From contig WTPW01000020.1 in assembly GCA_009809945.1 (NCBI GenBank), forward strand, positions 43,964-107,963: a DNA stretch of 64,000 nt, in the 5' to 3' direction. The stretch comes from Gigaspora margarita (Eukaryota > Glomeromycota > Glomeromycetes > Diversisporales > Gigasporaceae). Position 1 is the first letter of the stretch, and every line of letters begins with the position of its first letter. The translations under genes and the position numbers were made by a program. Below, piece by piece: positions 48,567-59,089 of the stretch. The notes beneath the pieces are model-generated. The model saw nothing but the letters and a program-made list of their open reading frames with translations, did not search any database and was not told the DNA's origin.

Positions 48567-49696
48567 TAGTTGCTACATAGTAAAGTCAAATTATTACAAT
48601 ATATATATATATATATTTTTAAACTTTGACAGCCTTACTAATACTTTATTAGAATTATATTATATCAGAATTACATTTTCAAGAATAAGGATACAATTAG
48701 CCACATGTGCACCTTTGGTGCCTAATTTAAGTAGTCTGCCCAAAGGTTCTATACTAGCTGCTATACCTAAAACCAACTATGGAAGTTTCTATTTAAACCC
48801 TCTAGTTCAATATTTACAATCCAAACAAATATTTTAATTCTAAAGTCCGATATCACTTCACTTCCTCTTTTGGAAATTAATTTCCTCAAGAAAATCAATT
48901 GTGACCTGTTTGCACCAGTTTTAAACCCAGAATTATACTATTGAACAGCCACATCCTATTTCATAGTTATCTATAGATTTTTAGTAACTGATGCATCTGC
49001 ATTATACCAACACTTGCAGTCTGGATCACTCTGAACTGCTAGGTACCTCCCTTGCCCTTTTAAGGTTTGTTTGGATCCTGGTACTGATCTCTTTTATAGT
49101 AGCACCATCAAAGATCCTAATTTACTCTTTAATTAGGAGTTCCCAAATGGGTTTCTGTTTTTCTAGTTCCTTGGATTTTTTGGTGTAACTACACCATTGT
49201 GTCTAAGAGCTCCCATTCAAGATAGTAGAACCAAAGTTACAGATTTCTCACCCAACAAATATTGAGCTACAGTTACCATAATACAGGCCTATTTTTCGTT
49301 ATCATTATTAGTGGGATTTGAACTTTCAACCTGCCACTTGGGGTGACAACCTGGCCACTTCTCTAGATTATCACACCCTAAAAATATTACTATATAAATC
49401 AATAAAACCTGCTTAAGTAAACTTGTTTGGAAGAACAAACTACATATATCTGAAATTTTTATCCAAATTGAAGAACTTTTATTATTTGACTTTTATTTTT
49501 ACATTCATTGAATATATTTTTTTAAAAGATTTTAATTTTTTTGTTGAACATAAAAATTAAAAATCAAATAATAAAATTTTCTTTGATATGGATAAAAATT
49601 TTAGTATATATGCATTTTGATCTCCCAAACAAATTTACTTAAGCAAGACATTATTGATTTATATAGTAAAATCCAAACTTTACTATGTAGCAACTA
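48567..49696. mobile_element. Second copy of the TAGTTGCTACATAGTAAAGT foldback
   Basis: The left end at 48567 and inverted right end at 49696 share TAGTTGCTACATAGTAAAGT. The interior right of 49390 matches 17220-17530, including TAAGTAAACTTGTTTGG. Most of the left arm is displaced by the retroelement at 48598-49380. Confidence 0.72.
48598..49380 (-). mobile_element. Long Pol III-headed retroelement (SINE-like), about 780 bp
   Basis: Read on the minus strand, the head has an A-box-like TCTAGAGAAGTGG (plus 49355-49367) and a B-box-like AAGTTCAAATCCC (plus 49313-49325). The minus 3' end is A/TA-rich (plus 48598-48625). AAATTATTAC at 48588-48597 and AAAATATTAC at 49381-49390 are a nearly perfect duplication inside the foldback MITE. 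The element is long for a SINE. Homologues lie at 54.5-55.57 kb and 20.6-20.9 kb. Confidence 0.7.
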
Positions 49697-50131
49697 TTAT
49701 TGACCTGGGTTTAACCCAGGTTGGGTTGGGTTGGATTAGACCCAGGTCAGGTTGATATGATGTTGATCAAACCCAGGTCAGGTTTGACATGAGGCAAGTC
49801 AGATCCAGGTCAGGTTTGACATGAGGCACATTAGATCCAGATTGGGTTTTAATTCAAGTAGGTCTAATTTGAGTCAGACCCAAACCAAACCCAACTCAAC
49901 CTACTAAGTCCCCTAATATTAGGTACTAGATATGCATAAATATGTGTAGAATATATTTATTTTAACTAGTGGAAGTTAGAATTAATTAGTAAAATTTATA
50001 AATTATAATATTTTATAGAATTTTATTATAAAATTGTATAATTCATAAATTCTTATTAATTAATTCTAATTTTATACACTATGTAAACTTGTTTAATATC
50101 TAAAAATATATGAAATTGGCAAAATTATTTT

Positions 50132-50299
50132 AGAACAGGGTGAAACCTGAGTTGCAAAATAGTGAAATCTGCTTTGTAGATCAGGTTAGGGTGAAATTTG
50201 CGTTTTATCATGTTTTTTATTATATAGAAGCAGATTTCACTCTCATGTAATGCTCATAGCAGGTTTCACTATTTCACAACTCAGGTTTCACCCTGTCGT
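50132..50299. mobile_element. MITE with ACAGGGTGAAACCTGAGTTG ends
   Basis: The two ends are inverted copies over about 35 bp. ATTATTTT at 50124-50131 and 50300-50307 is a duplication of a site that is single in related copies of the surrounding family. That makes the insertion clear. Confidence 0.85.
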
Positions 50300-50475
50300 A
50301 TTATTTTTATTTTACTTGAAATTTAGAGGATAGATGCTTGATTTTGGATTTTTGATCAAAAGAGTCAAATTTAAGTTTTTTTTCTTCAAATTTAAATAAA
50401 ATAAAATATATTTAGCTAATTTAATTTATTTTTAAGTACTAAATATATTTACTTAACTTAGAATTAATTATGTAA

Positions 50476-50724
50476 TGCACTAACCAAAGTGCTCTCTTTT
50501 TCAATATTACCTATTGCAAAGTACCTAGTTTGAAGCATAAGACCTCTATTAATTAACTATAGGTTTTTTTTAATTTTTAGACTGCTTATTGTAAGTGTAA
50601 ATATGTATATGCTTAAAGTTTTTTTTCTTGTAACACTGATCTGCTACTATATAATATACCTAGGTCTTTTGTAAGTTTTTTTGATAGGTAGATTGATTAT
50701 ATTTTTAGTACTTTGGTCAGTGCA
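50476..50724. mobile_element. Small TIR element, TGCACT(A/G)ACCAAAGT ends
   Basis: TGCACTAACCAAAGTGCT and the complemented right end TGCACTGACCAAAGTACT bound 249 bp that interrupt the palindrome family. The duplication is ambiguous. Confidence 0.6.
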
Positions 50725-50879
50725 CTATGGTAGTAATTTCTTGCGAATTATAAGATTTTATAAAATTTTATTAATAGAATTCTATAAAATCTTATAATTC
50801 ATAAATTTTTTATTAATTAATTCTAACTTTATGCACTAAATAAACTTGTTAAATACATAAAAATAATCTAACTACTATC

Positions 50880-51846
50880 AAATTTTCTATTTCTGGTTTG
50901 CACAATAATATCATATACAATCTAGTGATTTATAAATACAAAAACCTTATAATTGATTATTCAATACAATAAAATATAAAATTCTGCACTTAAATATTAT
51001 AATATATATAGTTGTCCTTCTATATAAATGCCTACTTTATCTAAGGTTTATTGGAGATTATATAAAGGTGTAACTGAATATATATAATCTCATACTATAA
51101 AATAAAATATATAATGTAATTTTAAAGAAGTAAATAAAAAATTTATATTTAATCTGTTAACATAGCAACAAATCAAAAAGTTAAGAGTAAAAATGCAAGA
51201 AGAAGAATGGCTGCTTGGATTAGTAAAATCGAAAAAATAGTGATAAAAGATGAAATAAGAGAACTATTTGTGCAATTATAAAATGCAAAACAGAACACAA
51301 CAACCTACTTTTAGAACCAGATCTCAAGAAAGTTTTGGCTAAACATTCAACAAAGGAGTGGATAATCTTTGAAAGTAACAAGAAACATACTATCAAAGTA
51401 GAAAAATAAGAAAAAAATTGGAAAACAAAGCAGAAGTTTACCCTATAAAAATTCTGGAAGAGAACAAAGAAGAAAAGTTTATTTTAAACCAAAAAATAAG
51501 CCAAAAATCATACAGAAAATAAGTAAAAAAAGTATAAGACTAGATAGGACCTGAACAATCTATATAAGGTCATATTTGAAAAATTGCTAATAGAGAGCTG
51601 TTTTTTTAAAAAGGTTATATTTAAAAAGTAGGTATTGAATAAAAAGGTTATATTTGAAAATGGGTAATAGGCAAATGAGTATATTTAAAAGAATGCTAAT
51701 AGGTAAGGTTTTATAAATATTATATTTGAAATGTGGTAATAGAAATAGAGAAAAATGAAAAAATAGTAAAAGATGGATCAGTTTTTTTTCTGGATTTTTA
51801 GAGAGCATCAGTTTCTTTTTTTTTTTAAAAAAAAGAGTGTCAGCTG

Positions 51847-51847
<1 letters not shown>
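50880..51847. other. AT-rich region, weak coding traces
   Basis: On the plus strand LLLEPDLKKVLAKHSTKEWI (near 51310-51370) is coding-like but unassigned. It may belong to the LINE that starts further right. Confidence 0.3.

Positions 51848-51933
<86 letters not shown>
51848..51933. repeat. 86-base T homopolymer
   Basis: An uninterrupted T run follows CAGCTGC. It may be the reversed tail of a minus-strand retroelement; assembly length is uncertain. Confidence 0.9.
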
Positions 51934-51934
<1 letters not shown>

Positions 51935-52251
51935 AAAGTTTATATTTCAAAAAAAGTTAGCCAACTTCAAACTTACTACCTAATGTTTGAAATAAAGCTA
52001 ATATATACCAAATTAAAACTGTTAGCCAAAAAATTTTTACTATAATGCTCAAATATAACTTTATATAGATTGTTTGGGGTTCTGGCTAGATAAACTAGTA
52101 GATGTATTGAAATGGATAAATGGGTCTAAAAATCCAAAAATTAATTTAGACTTAGATATGTATAGAGAGGCACTTCAAAAACGTTCATGGAAAGTTGGAC
52201 AAAAGGAGTTAAGAGAGGCTAAAAAGGTGAAAAAGAAATTGGTATTAAGAG

Positions 52252-52765
52252 ATGGAAAGAAGTATATATAAAAAAAATAGTAAAAGGAAAAGAAAAAAAG
52301 AGAAGTTAGTTCAAATCTTAGAGAAAGATATAGAAGAAAAGGTATTCAATTTCTTTATAGACAGTTTAATTAAAAATTATCAAAGTATGGGGAAGGTAGT
52401 ATTAGGATATAGTACAGTGCAGGTTGATGAAAAGGGCAAGTTATCAAGCATATTTATAGTTGAATACAAGGTTGGGTTTCCTTTACAAGAGCTGAATTAA
52501 TAGGTTTTTTAGAAGCAATGCTGATCATCTTAAGAGATAGCAAAATAGTTATTAATACAGAAAGCCAGTTGGTAATAAATCTAACTAAAAGGGTTCTAAA
52601 GATCCAAAGGGCAAGAGAATAGTTAAAAATAAACAATTCAGGTATATTGAGCGCAATCAGAGAAGCAGTCTTAACAAAAAACCTAGAGCTAGAGCTGTGC
52701 AAGTTCTAGCACACTTCAAAAATAGGCTAAATGAGCAAGCTGATATGTTGGTGAAATGAGAATAC
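52252..52765 (+). pseudogene. LINE copy 3: RNase H domain
   Basis: The 82-codon frame at 52252-52500 reads VVLGYSTVQVDEKGKLSSIF. One frame change near 52475 gives FTRAELIGFLEAML with the catalytic glutamate. INTESQLVINL follows, where glutamate stands in the usual aspartate position of TDSQ. HFKNRLNEQADMLVK, with the last aspartate, comes after a further stop. The order matches type I RNase H of LINEs. The altered TDSQ and the stops make it inactive. Confidence 0.7.
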
Positions 52766-53071
52766 TGAGAAAGAAGTTTGGAGAACATTTGGGCTATTTG
52801 TACTAAATGTTTCTTTTTAAACCTGTATGGCACTCAAAAACCATCAAAGCTCCACTTAGAGATTTTATGAAAAAACTTTTTGAGTACAGTGCACAAAGCC
52901 AAGTGGATATTTATCCAAAGCAAAAATGACTCAATCTTTGTAGACAGAAATTTGGAGACAAACTGGTTAATTTTTAAAAAATTGTTAACTCAATTAAGGA
53001 AATCAAAAGGCAGAAATATTAGATAAAACCAAGTTTGAAGCTTTCAGATTAAAAGTTTTAACAGGCTATTA

Positions 53072-53609
53072 GGGGGCATCCATAAATAACGTTATGCTTG
53101 AGGGGGGGGGGGTCCCCCAAAATATAACGATTTTGCAATATGTAGGAGGGGGTCCCCCCAACATAACGCAATTTTTTTCTAAAAATTTGTCTAAAACTTG
53201 ATTCAGTAGTCCAAATTGGATGATTTTGGTACCATTCGAACCGTCTAGAGGAGCGGAATCGAATGGTACCAATTTCATTTGTTTTGGATCACTGGGTCAC
53301 GTTTTATTGACGAAATACTATTGGTTACTATGTTTTCTTATAAAATTACTATAAAATCAATAGTATTTCGTTAATAAAACGTGATCCAGTAGTCCAAATG
53401 AAACGATTTTGGTACCATTGGATTCGTCTCATAGCGACGAATCGAATGGTACCAAAATCATCCAGATTGGATCACTGGGTCATTATATATTCAAGTTTTT
53501 GTAAAATTTTATATATAAACATACGGATTTTTAAAAATTTTTTTATATAGTAGAGGGGGGGTCAAGAGCTACTATGTAGGGGTACATAACGTTATTTATG
53601 GATGCCCCC
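53072..53609. mobile_element. PIF/Harbinger-like MITE, TTA duplication, inside LINE copy 3
   Basis: GGGGGCATCCATAAATAACG and TTATG form both inverted ends. TTA flanks it at 53069-53071 and 53610-53612. Subterminal G-rich runs (GGGGGGGGGTCCCCC) occur at both ends, and the middle has inverted TTGGTACCATTCGA(A) hairpins. Removing it with one TTA joins LTGY to LPMIEKRQ in one frame. Confidence 0.88.
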
Positions 53610-53995
53610 TTACCTATGATAGAAAAAAGACAATTGCACAGACCGGATCTATATGAAAACAATAAGTGCAAAAAAGGCAACACAGAAAAAGAGACTAAGC
53701 ATTTGGTTACATGTGACAAAGATTTACAACTTTGGTCACAAGCTGAAGATAGAATAGTGCAAAGTATATAGGAAAGTTTGGAAACCAATATGAAAGTAGC
53801 TCTTTCAAAGGAGCAGCTAGAAAAGATTCTCTTATCAAAATATTGAAGTGAAGAAATAGACAAAAATAGATGAAGTAAACTAGCAAGCGAAATTATGCAT
53901 GCTAGAGTAAGGAAGCTCTTAAGAGATAAAGGAATGTTCCAAACCAGAATTAACAAAGTGCTGCTGTGCTTTATACAAGAGTAGCTTCAATTCTT
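53610..53995 (+). pseudogene. LINE copy 3: C-terminal Cys/His tail
   Basis: MIEKRQLHRPDLYENNKCKK is followed by GNTEKETKHLVTCDKDL, giving C...H-x4-C spacing like the terminal zinc knuckle of these LINEs. Compare NCFQ...H..TC in copy 2. One cysteine of the usual CxxC appears lost (KCKKG). ARVRKLLRDKGMFQTRINKV follows after stops. Confidence 0.6.
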
Positions 53996-54215
53996 CTAGA
54001 ATAAAATATGGAATTACTGCTGCAGCTTGGTTTCAGAATAGAAGAAGAAAGCTGGTATACAAAGGAAACTAAAATATAAAAAAAGGAAGGTTCGATAAAG
54101 GAAGCAATAAGAAGCCAGAAAGGGAAAGAAAAGGCAATAGCAGAAAGCAAAAAGGATAGTGGTCAACTACTAAGAAAACAAAAAGAGTAGAAAAAAAGTT
54201 TTGAGATCACTACTA

Positions 54216-54490
54216 AAAAAACTTTTGTATAGCTAATGGAGGGAGTTACATCTCCTTTGTGTAGAAATTAATAAGTCATGATAGGCTGCAAGACCTTGCC
54301 AGTGAAATACACTTTTCACAAACCTTAACAAAGGCCGAGAGAAGGTATTGAGGTAAAATCTTGCTATAGCAAATTACATATAGGTGTCCATCATGATAAC
54401 CGGGTGGGTCATACTTTAGATAGTAGCTTCAAATAGAAGTAGCATAATGTTCTTTTTTGGTTTCAAAATGCCCACCTTGGACTTAGAAAT
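54216..54490. other. Spacer, no gene seen
   Basis: No gene was identified between LINE copy 3 and the next retroelement. Confidence 0.3.
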
Positions 54491-55575
54491 TTTTTTATTC
54501 AAAATATTAGAGCCATTAATGACCTACATGGGAATACACTAGCATTTTACATTGAAGAGAGTACAACTAGCCACACCTGCAACTTTTGATTGCCTATTTA
54601 AGTAGCTATCTAAGGTTCTACACTAGCTGCCATACCTGCAACCCGCATACCGGCATTGCCTATTTAAACTCTCTGATCTTCTGTTTCTCCTGCCAAAACC
54701 ATCCTGTATTACTAGAACAATCCCATTACATAAGTTAGTCAGACTATTCCAGATGCTTATCCATAGTCCTTAGGACCCAGCCAGGCATTTCTGGTCTGTT
54801 ATCCTTAGAGAAAACTTAGTAGAGCATCACCATTTCTGGTGCTTACCTACATTTTCAGTAACTTATGCATCTATTAAAGTGGACTACTTGTAGTCAGAAA
54901 TTATCCTTAAACTGTTACCATTACCTACTACCACCTTTGTGAAGTTCACCAAACACCAGTACTCCATTTCCTTACCAGGATCCTTTTCTCCAGAATTCCA
55001 AACTACCAATTTAGTTAGCTCAGAAAGATCAGTCAGCCAGGCTTTAAATGGCTTCTGGTCTCTCTTTCCTTGGTCCCTACTTCTATAATATAGGTCCTTT
55101 ACCTCTGGTATGACTCTAGCAGCAAGTTTGGTATGCCTCTTTTTGCCATAGAAGCTCTTGCCCATCCAGTTTTCCAGTTAGTCACCACTAGTTCCTGTAG
55201 TACTATCAAAAGTCCTACTACCTTTTTACTCGAGTCTTGCCCAAGCCATTTCCTGTTTTATCCTACTTGTCCCCAGGATTTCTGCGCTTCTTTTCTCTTG
55301 TGTAATGATATTCATGTCAGTCAACTTCCAGTTACCTAGTCGCTTCCTTTTACCTTGTATACTGTCATACAAGTCAGTTGGCTGCTGATAATTGGTGTGA
55401 CCCAGGTTACAGATCTACTGACCCAACTTTGTATTGAAGGATGCAGTCATACTATAATGCAGATAGTGTAATATTAAAGGTAGATTTTTCCCTTAGTGGA
55501 AATCGAACTTGCGGCCATCTCATTACATAGGCTTGGGAGGTGACAACAAGCTAGCTACACTATATCGCCACACCT
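54490..55575 (-). mobile_element. Second full-length copy of the long Pol III-headed retroelement
   Basis: The head on the minus strand has TGGCGATATAGTG (plus 55558-55570) and AAGTTCGATTTCC (plus 55498-55510), a better A/B box pair than at 49.3 kb. The body shares GTAGAACCTTAGATAGCTAC, CAATCAAAAGTTGCAGGTGT and GGCTAGTTGTACTCTC with the other copies. A 93-codon minus frame at 54884-55165 (KKRHTKLAARVIPEVKDLYY) lies inside. It is not obviously conserved in the other copy and may be chance. The 3' border near a T run at 54490 is approximate and no duplication was found. Confidence 0.62.
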
Positions 55576-55679
55576 ACATAATTTTGTATAATACAAAATA
55601 TGATAAATAAAGTTATAGTATAACTGCCAAATTATAAAAAAAAAAATTTATATTTAATTATTAATATTGTTTATAGAAC

Positions 55680-56978
55680 ATAGTTTGCAGACTGGTCTAA
55701 ATCTAAATTAATTTATATATATTTTTTGGTGCTGAACAAGTTTACTTAGTGCATGTAGTTAGAATTAATTAGTAAAATTTTGCAATTCATAAGATTTTAG
55801 AGAATTTTATTAATAAAATTCTATAAAATATTATAATTCACAAATTTTTATTAAGTAATTCTAACTTTATGCACTAAGTAAACTTGTTTAGCACCTAAAA
55901 TACATCAAATTGGAATAATTATTTTTATTTTATTTGAAATTTGAAGAATAGATGCATCAAAAAAGCAAATTTAAGTATCTTTTCTCCAAATTTCAAGTAA
56001 AATAAAAAATCTTTTGCTATTCTAATGTATTTTCAGGTGCTAAATAAATTTACTTAGTGCATCATGTTAGAATTAATTAGTAAAATTTTGTAAATCATAA
56101 AATTTTATAAAATTTTGTTAATAAAATTCTATAAAATCTTATAATTTACAAAATTTTACTAATTAACTCTAACTTGATGCACTAAGTAATCTTGTTCACA
56201 ACCTAAAAATATGTTAAATTGGTAGAATTATTTTTATTTTACTTAAAAATTGGAGAATAGATGCTTAAATTTGCCTTTTTTGATCAAAATCCAAAATTAT
56301 GCATCTAATTAAAATAAAATAATTTAGCTGATTTGACATATTTTTAGGCCTAAACAAGTTTACTTAGTGCATAACGTTAGGATCAATTAGTGAAATCTTG
56401 TGAATAATAAGAATTCATAAATTATATTAATATAATTCTATAAAATCTTATTATTAAAAAAATTTCACTAATTAATTCTAACTTAATGCTCTAATAAACT
56501 TATTGAGCACCTAAAATATATTTGGTCAGCAGAAAATTTTTATTTTACTTGAAATTTGAAAAAAAGATGCCTAAATTTGGCTTTTTTGATCAAAAATCCA
56601 AAATTATGCATCTACTCTCTAAAATTCAAGTAAAATAACAATAGTTCTGTGCATTTGATGTATTTTTAGGTGCTAAATAAGTTTACTTAGTGCATAAAGT
56701 TAGAATTACTTTATAAAAATTTGTGAATTATAAGATTTTATAGAATTTTATTAATAAAATTCTATAAAATCTTATAATTAGCAAAATTTCACTAATTACA
56801 TGCACTAAATAAACTTGTTCAGCACCAAAAAATTCACCAAATATATTTGGAATCAGACCAGTCTGCAGACTTCAGACCAGATCTGAACCAAACTCAGACT
56901 TGACAAAAAGTCTAAATATAAAAGTCTTAGACTCAGACTTGACTACATCTAGTTCAGGTCCAGTCTGTAGGGGCACTA
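55680..56978. mobile_element. CAGACC-family hAT-like element, left end missing
   Basis: The right end complements to TAGTGCCCCTACAGACTGGA, matching the family terminus TAGTGTTCC. GACTTGAC, AGACCAG and TCAGACTT words line the end, and four palindromic modules (TTAGAATTAATTAGTAAAAT with mirror) fill the middle as at 39-41 kb. The left terminal 100 bp are absent. Confidence 0.78.
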
Positions 56979-57321
56979 TTATTAAAAAAATGTGATTTTA
57001 AAGAAGTATTTTTTTTAATAAATTCGTTTAAAAAATTTTTTATAAAATGTGATAGTGACTATACTATTAATGTAATTATATAAAGGTATTTTTAATATTA
57101 AAAAAACAACTGAATAAAATCATGTGATTATATAGAGGTAGTGATTATATGGGAGGTGATTATATAGGAGGACAACTGTATTATATAGCTATATCTATCT
57201 ATTATATAAGAATTGTTTAACCAAACATTGCTTTAACAGGTTTTTGTCCCAATTAAAGTAAATAATGATTACTATAAAAAATGTATATTTAGAAACCTAA
57301 TTATTGTGACAGATTATTATT
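56979..57321. other. AT-rich spacer, no gene seen
   Basis: ATTATATAGGAGG-like words repeat near 57130-57180. No gene was seen. Confidence 0.35.
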
Positions 57322-57549
57322 ATTTTTTTTTTGGTATTAAGGTGAGGTTCTGCTTTTATCTTTATTAATAATTTAACCAGCCGCCTCTGTGAAGCTAGCT
57401 GTACTTTATACAAATTATTTGAATAAAATTTAATAAACTATATACAAGAATTGAAGCTCTGACTATTTTATCTTCGACCTAAACCTACTAGAGTGGTCAA
57501 GACTCACCTAGATTTGTATAGTTAAAATATAGTTAGTAGAAGTGCTAAA

Positions 57550-58500
57550 TTTGGTTTTAAAAGTAGACCATATATCTATTTTTCTAATTGCTTGTCCAAT
57601 AGGTGGACATGTACTAAAAAAAGTATGTAATTCATCTGGTTGACTACAAATACAGCTATAGGCATAGTTTTGTATTTATATGATCTAGAGTAATAGTATT
57701 AGTTTGTCTATTGTTAGTATAAGGATTGTGAGTAGGTATATTTTGATTTGTTTATTAATATCTAGCAAGATTGAATAATAGTAGAAGATGCAATTTTATA
57801 GAAAATATTAAAGCTTTAAATAGATTGGATTATAGGTATTGGTATAAGTCCTTTGAGTATTGTTTCTATATAATATAGATCAGATCAAGGTTGAAAAGTA
57901 TTAAAGGCTTGATGGTTAGCAAGCCTATATTCTGATTCTTGTAGTTCAAGATTTGATAGTTCAAGTTTGAACTTTTGTAGTATATTATGGATAGTCTTTT
58001 GAATAATATTGTGTATTAGAAGGGAATTATTACAGGTAAGCTAGTGAAAGTAGGAATTAGGTTGATTATACTGAAAGCAGTTAGGATTGCACGTCTGAAT
58101 TGTGTGCCAGGTTAGTGGCAGACTACCAATCAGATTTGAAGATCAGGTGTAACGTTACACGATCAGAAAAATTCAAAACAAGCACCCATCATGCCAAAAA
58201 ATCGGTTATTTCTCAAAAATTTGCATAAGAAATCTCCTTCTGTGCTTCAATTAAAAGTTTCCCTTGGACGATTTTACTATATATCTTGCTAACATTTAAC
58301 TTTAATAAAAAAGCTAACCCTAACATCAATGAACTTAAAGAATTTTACACATTTCGGACGTGTGATCAGCAACATGCATAACCTGGCACACAATTCAGAA
58401 GTGCGTTAGGATTAGTGTAAAGGTATGGGAAGATTTTGTAGTAGTAGAAATATGATGGTAGTTCATTAAGAAGCATTTTATATTTAAAAGCTTTTAGATA
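57550..58500 (-). pseudogene. LINE copy 2: C-terminal Cys/His region
   Basis: With the MITE removed the minus strand reads KMLLNELPSYFYY, then YLYTNPNCFQYNQPNSYFH, a stop, and LTCNN. This is a C...H...C knuckle in which one cysteine seems replaced by tyrosine. A second cluster, YSCICSQPDELHTFFSTCPP, lies near 57610-57665 and keeps C-x-C...H...C. The two clusters follow RNase H as in other Rhizophagus-type LINEs that I recall. Stops are frequent between them. Confidence 0.6.
58089..58404. mobile_element. MITE with 9-bp duplication (Mutator-like)
   Basis: Inverted ends GCAC(G/T)TCTGAATTGTG and TGCCAGGTTA match over about 27 bp. GTTAGGATT at 58080-58088 and 58405-58413 is a perfect 9-bp duplication, typical of MULEs. 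Length is 316 bp. It is inserted in the tail of LINE copy 2. Confidence 0.87.
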
Positions 58501-58501
58501 G

Positions 58502-59068
58502 TGTCATGGGTTAATCAATGACTTTCATCAAAGAAAAGCCTAATTCGGATGGTAGAGACACTTATAATTAATTAGGCACCAAACACACTATATGCAGGCA
58601 AGTGTTTACTATTTATTTTATTTGTTTATTAATATAAGCGGTTTATTACAAAGGGTATATTCAATACTAACTAAAACTAATATTTTATTTCCTCCCTTTC
58701 TAATGATACTAATCACTTCCTTTTATATCTCTAATTTACTCATATTAATTGCATCAAATATGAATCATATGATCTATTGTTCCTTATTAATTACTTATAA
58801 TTACCTCATATTTTATGCGCATCGATTACCCACACTAGTATACTTCTATGTACTACCGATTGATCTTATTAATGATGCCTTAATTGTTACTGTAACTTAC
58901 CCCAGCATTTATTAAATTACTGATCGTCCATAATTGATCATTTCGATGATCTCATATACATAATCCCAATTGATCTGTGCATCACATGCACAAGACGTTA
59001 ATTGATTGATTGCTTATAATCTTATTTTTTTTTGGCAAGTATGCTGCATACTGTTCACCACTGTGATA
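58502..59068. repeat. LTR, left (3' LTR on the minus strand)
   Basis: It starts TGTCATGGGTTAATCAATGA and ends CTGTGATA. It matches the right LTR in order throughout, including TTATGCGCATC and a poly-T stretch before GGCAAGTATG. The 107-codon plus ORF at 58592-58915 lies entirely in this LTR and is not a gene. Confidence 0.88.
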
Positions 59069-59089
59069 TGAGCTAGACCCCCAGGAACT

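Larger units (their letters stand above)
48116..49915. mobile_element. hAT-like element with GACCCAGGTCAGG repeats, hosting other elements
   Basis: Ends TAGGAGTCTTAGCTGG and TAGGGGACTTAGTAGG align. ATATTAGG at 48108-48115 and 49916-49923 is a perfect duplication. GACCCAGGTCAGG and AACCCAACC words fill 48460-48550 and 49700-49900. It contains a smaller hAT-like element and a foldback MITE that itself holds a retroelement. Confidence 0.85.
45245..49970. mobile_element. Insertion rich in ACATATC/GGTAC words inside the relic
   Basis: CACATATTCTACATATATCT, GGTAC, TATACATATC and TAGAATATG words crowd 45250-45540, 47640-47770, 48020-48110 and 49916-49960. These are likely the subterminal repeats of one element, since the surrounding palindrome family is interrupted exactly here. 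The target duplication is not clear. It was later invaded by the MITEs and hAT-like elements listed below. Confidence 0.45.
45085..50875. mobile_element. Relic of the CAGACC hAT-like family, host of a deep nest
   Basis: The left piece 45085-45245 matches the left end of the 39.1 kb element (AGTCAAGTTTGTGTTTGGTT and ACTAAACAAGTTTACTTA). The matching continuation, TTAGAATTAATTAGTAAAAT and its palindrome, reappears only at about 49970. It goes on to 50123, from 50300 to 50475 and from 50725 to 50875. The 4.7 kb between holds younger elements. The outer termini are lost. Confidence 0.7.
52074..54215 (+). mobile_element. LINE copy 3, RNase H and C-terminal part
   Basis: On the plus strand a lysine-rich post-RT segment (52074-52270) leads to an RNase H domain (52380-52760), and then, beyond a MITE, to a Cys/His tail (53610-53990). 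The reverse transcriptase itself is not visible, so this is a 5'-truncated or heavily decayed copy. Both ends are approximate. Confidence 0.65.

Noticed and set aside
48424..48837. 137-codon plus ORF
   Set aside because: It crosses a hAT-like end, the GACCCAGG repeats, the foldback and the retroelement; a chance frame.
51773..52045. 90-codon plus ORF
   Set aside because: Mostly phenylalanine from the T homopolymer.
53543..53956. 137-codon minus ORF
   Set aside because: Opposite strand of the LINE tail and the MITE end; the plus-strand Cys/His reading explains the region.
54884..55165. 93-codon minus ORF as a host gene
   Set aside because: It sits inside the Pol III-headed retroelement and the homologous part of the 49 kb copy is not obviously open.
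58592..58915. 107-codon plus ORF
   Set aside because: Lies wholly within an LTR, on the opposite strand to the element's ORF.
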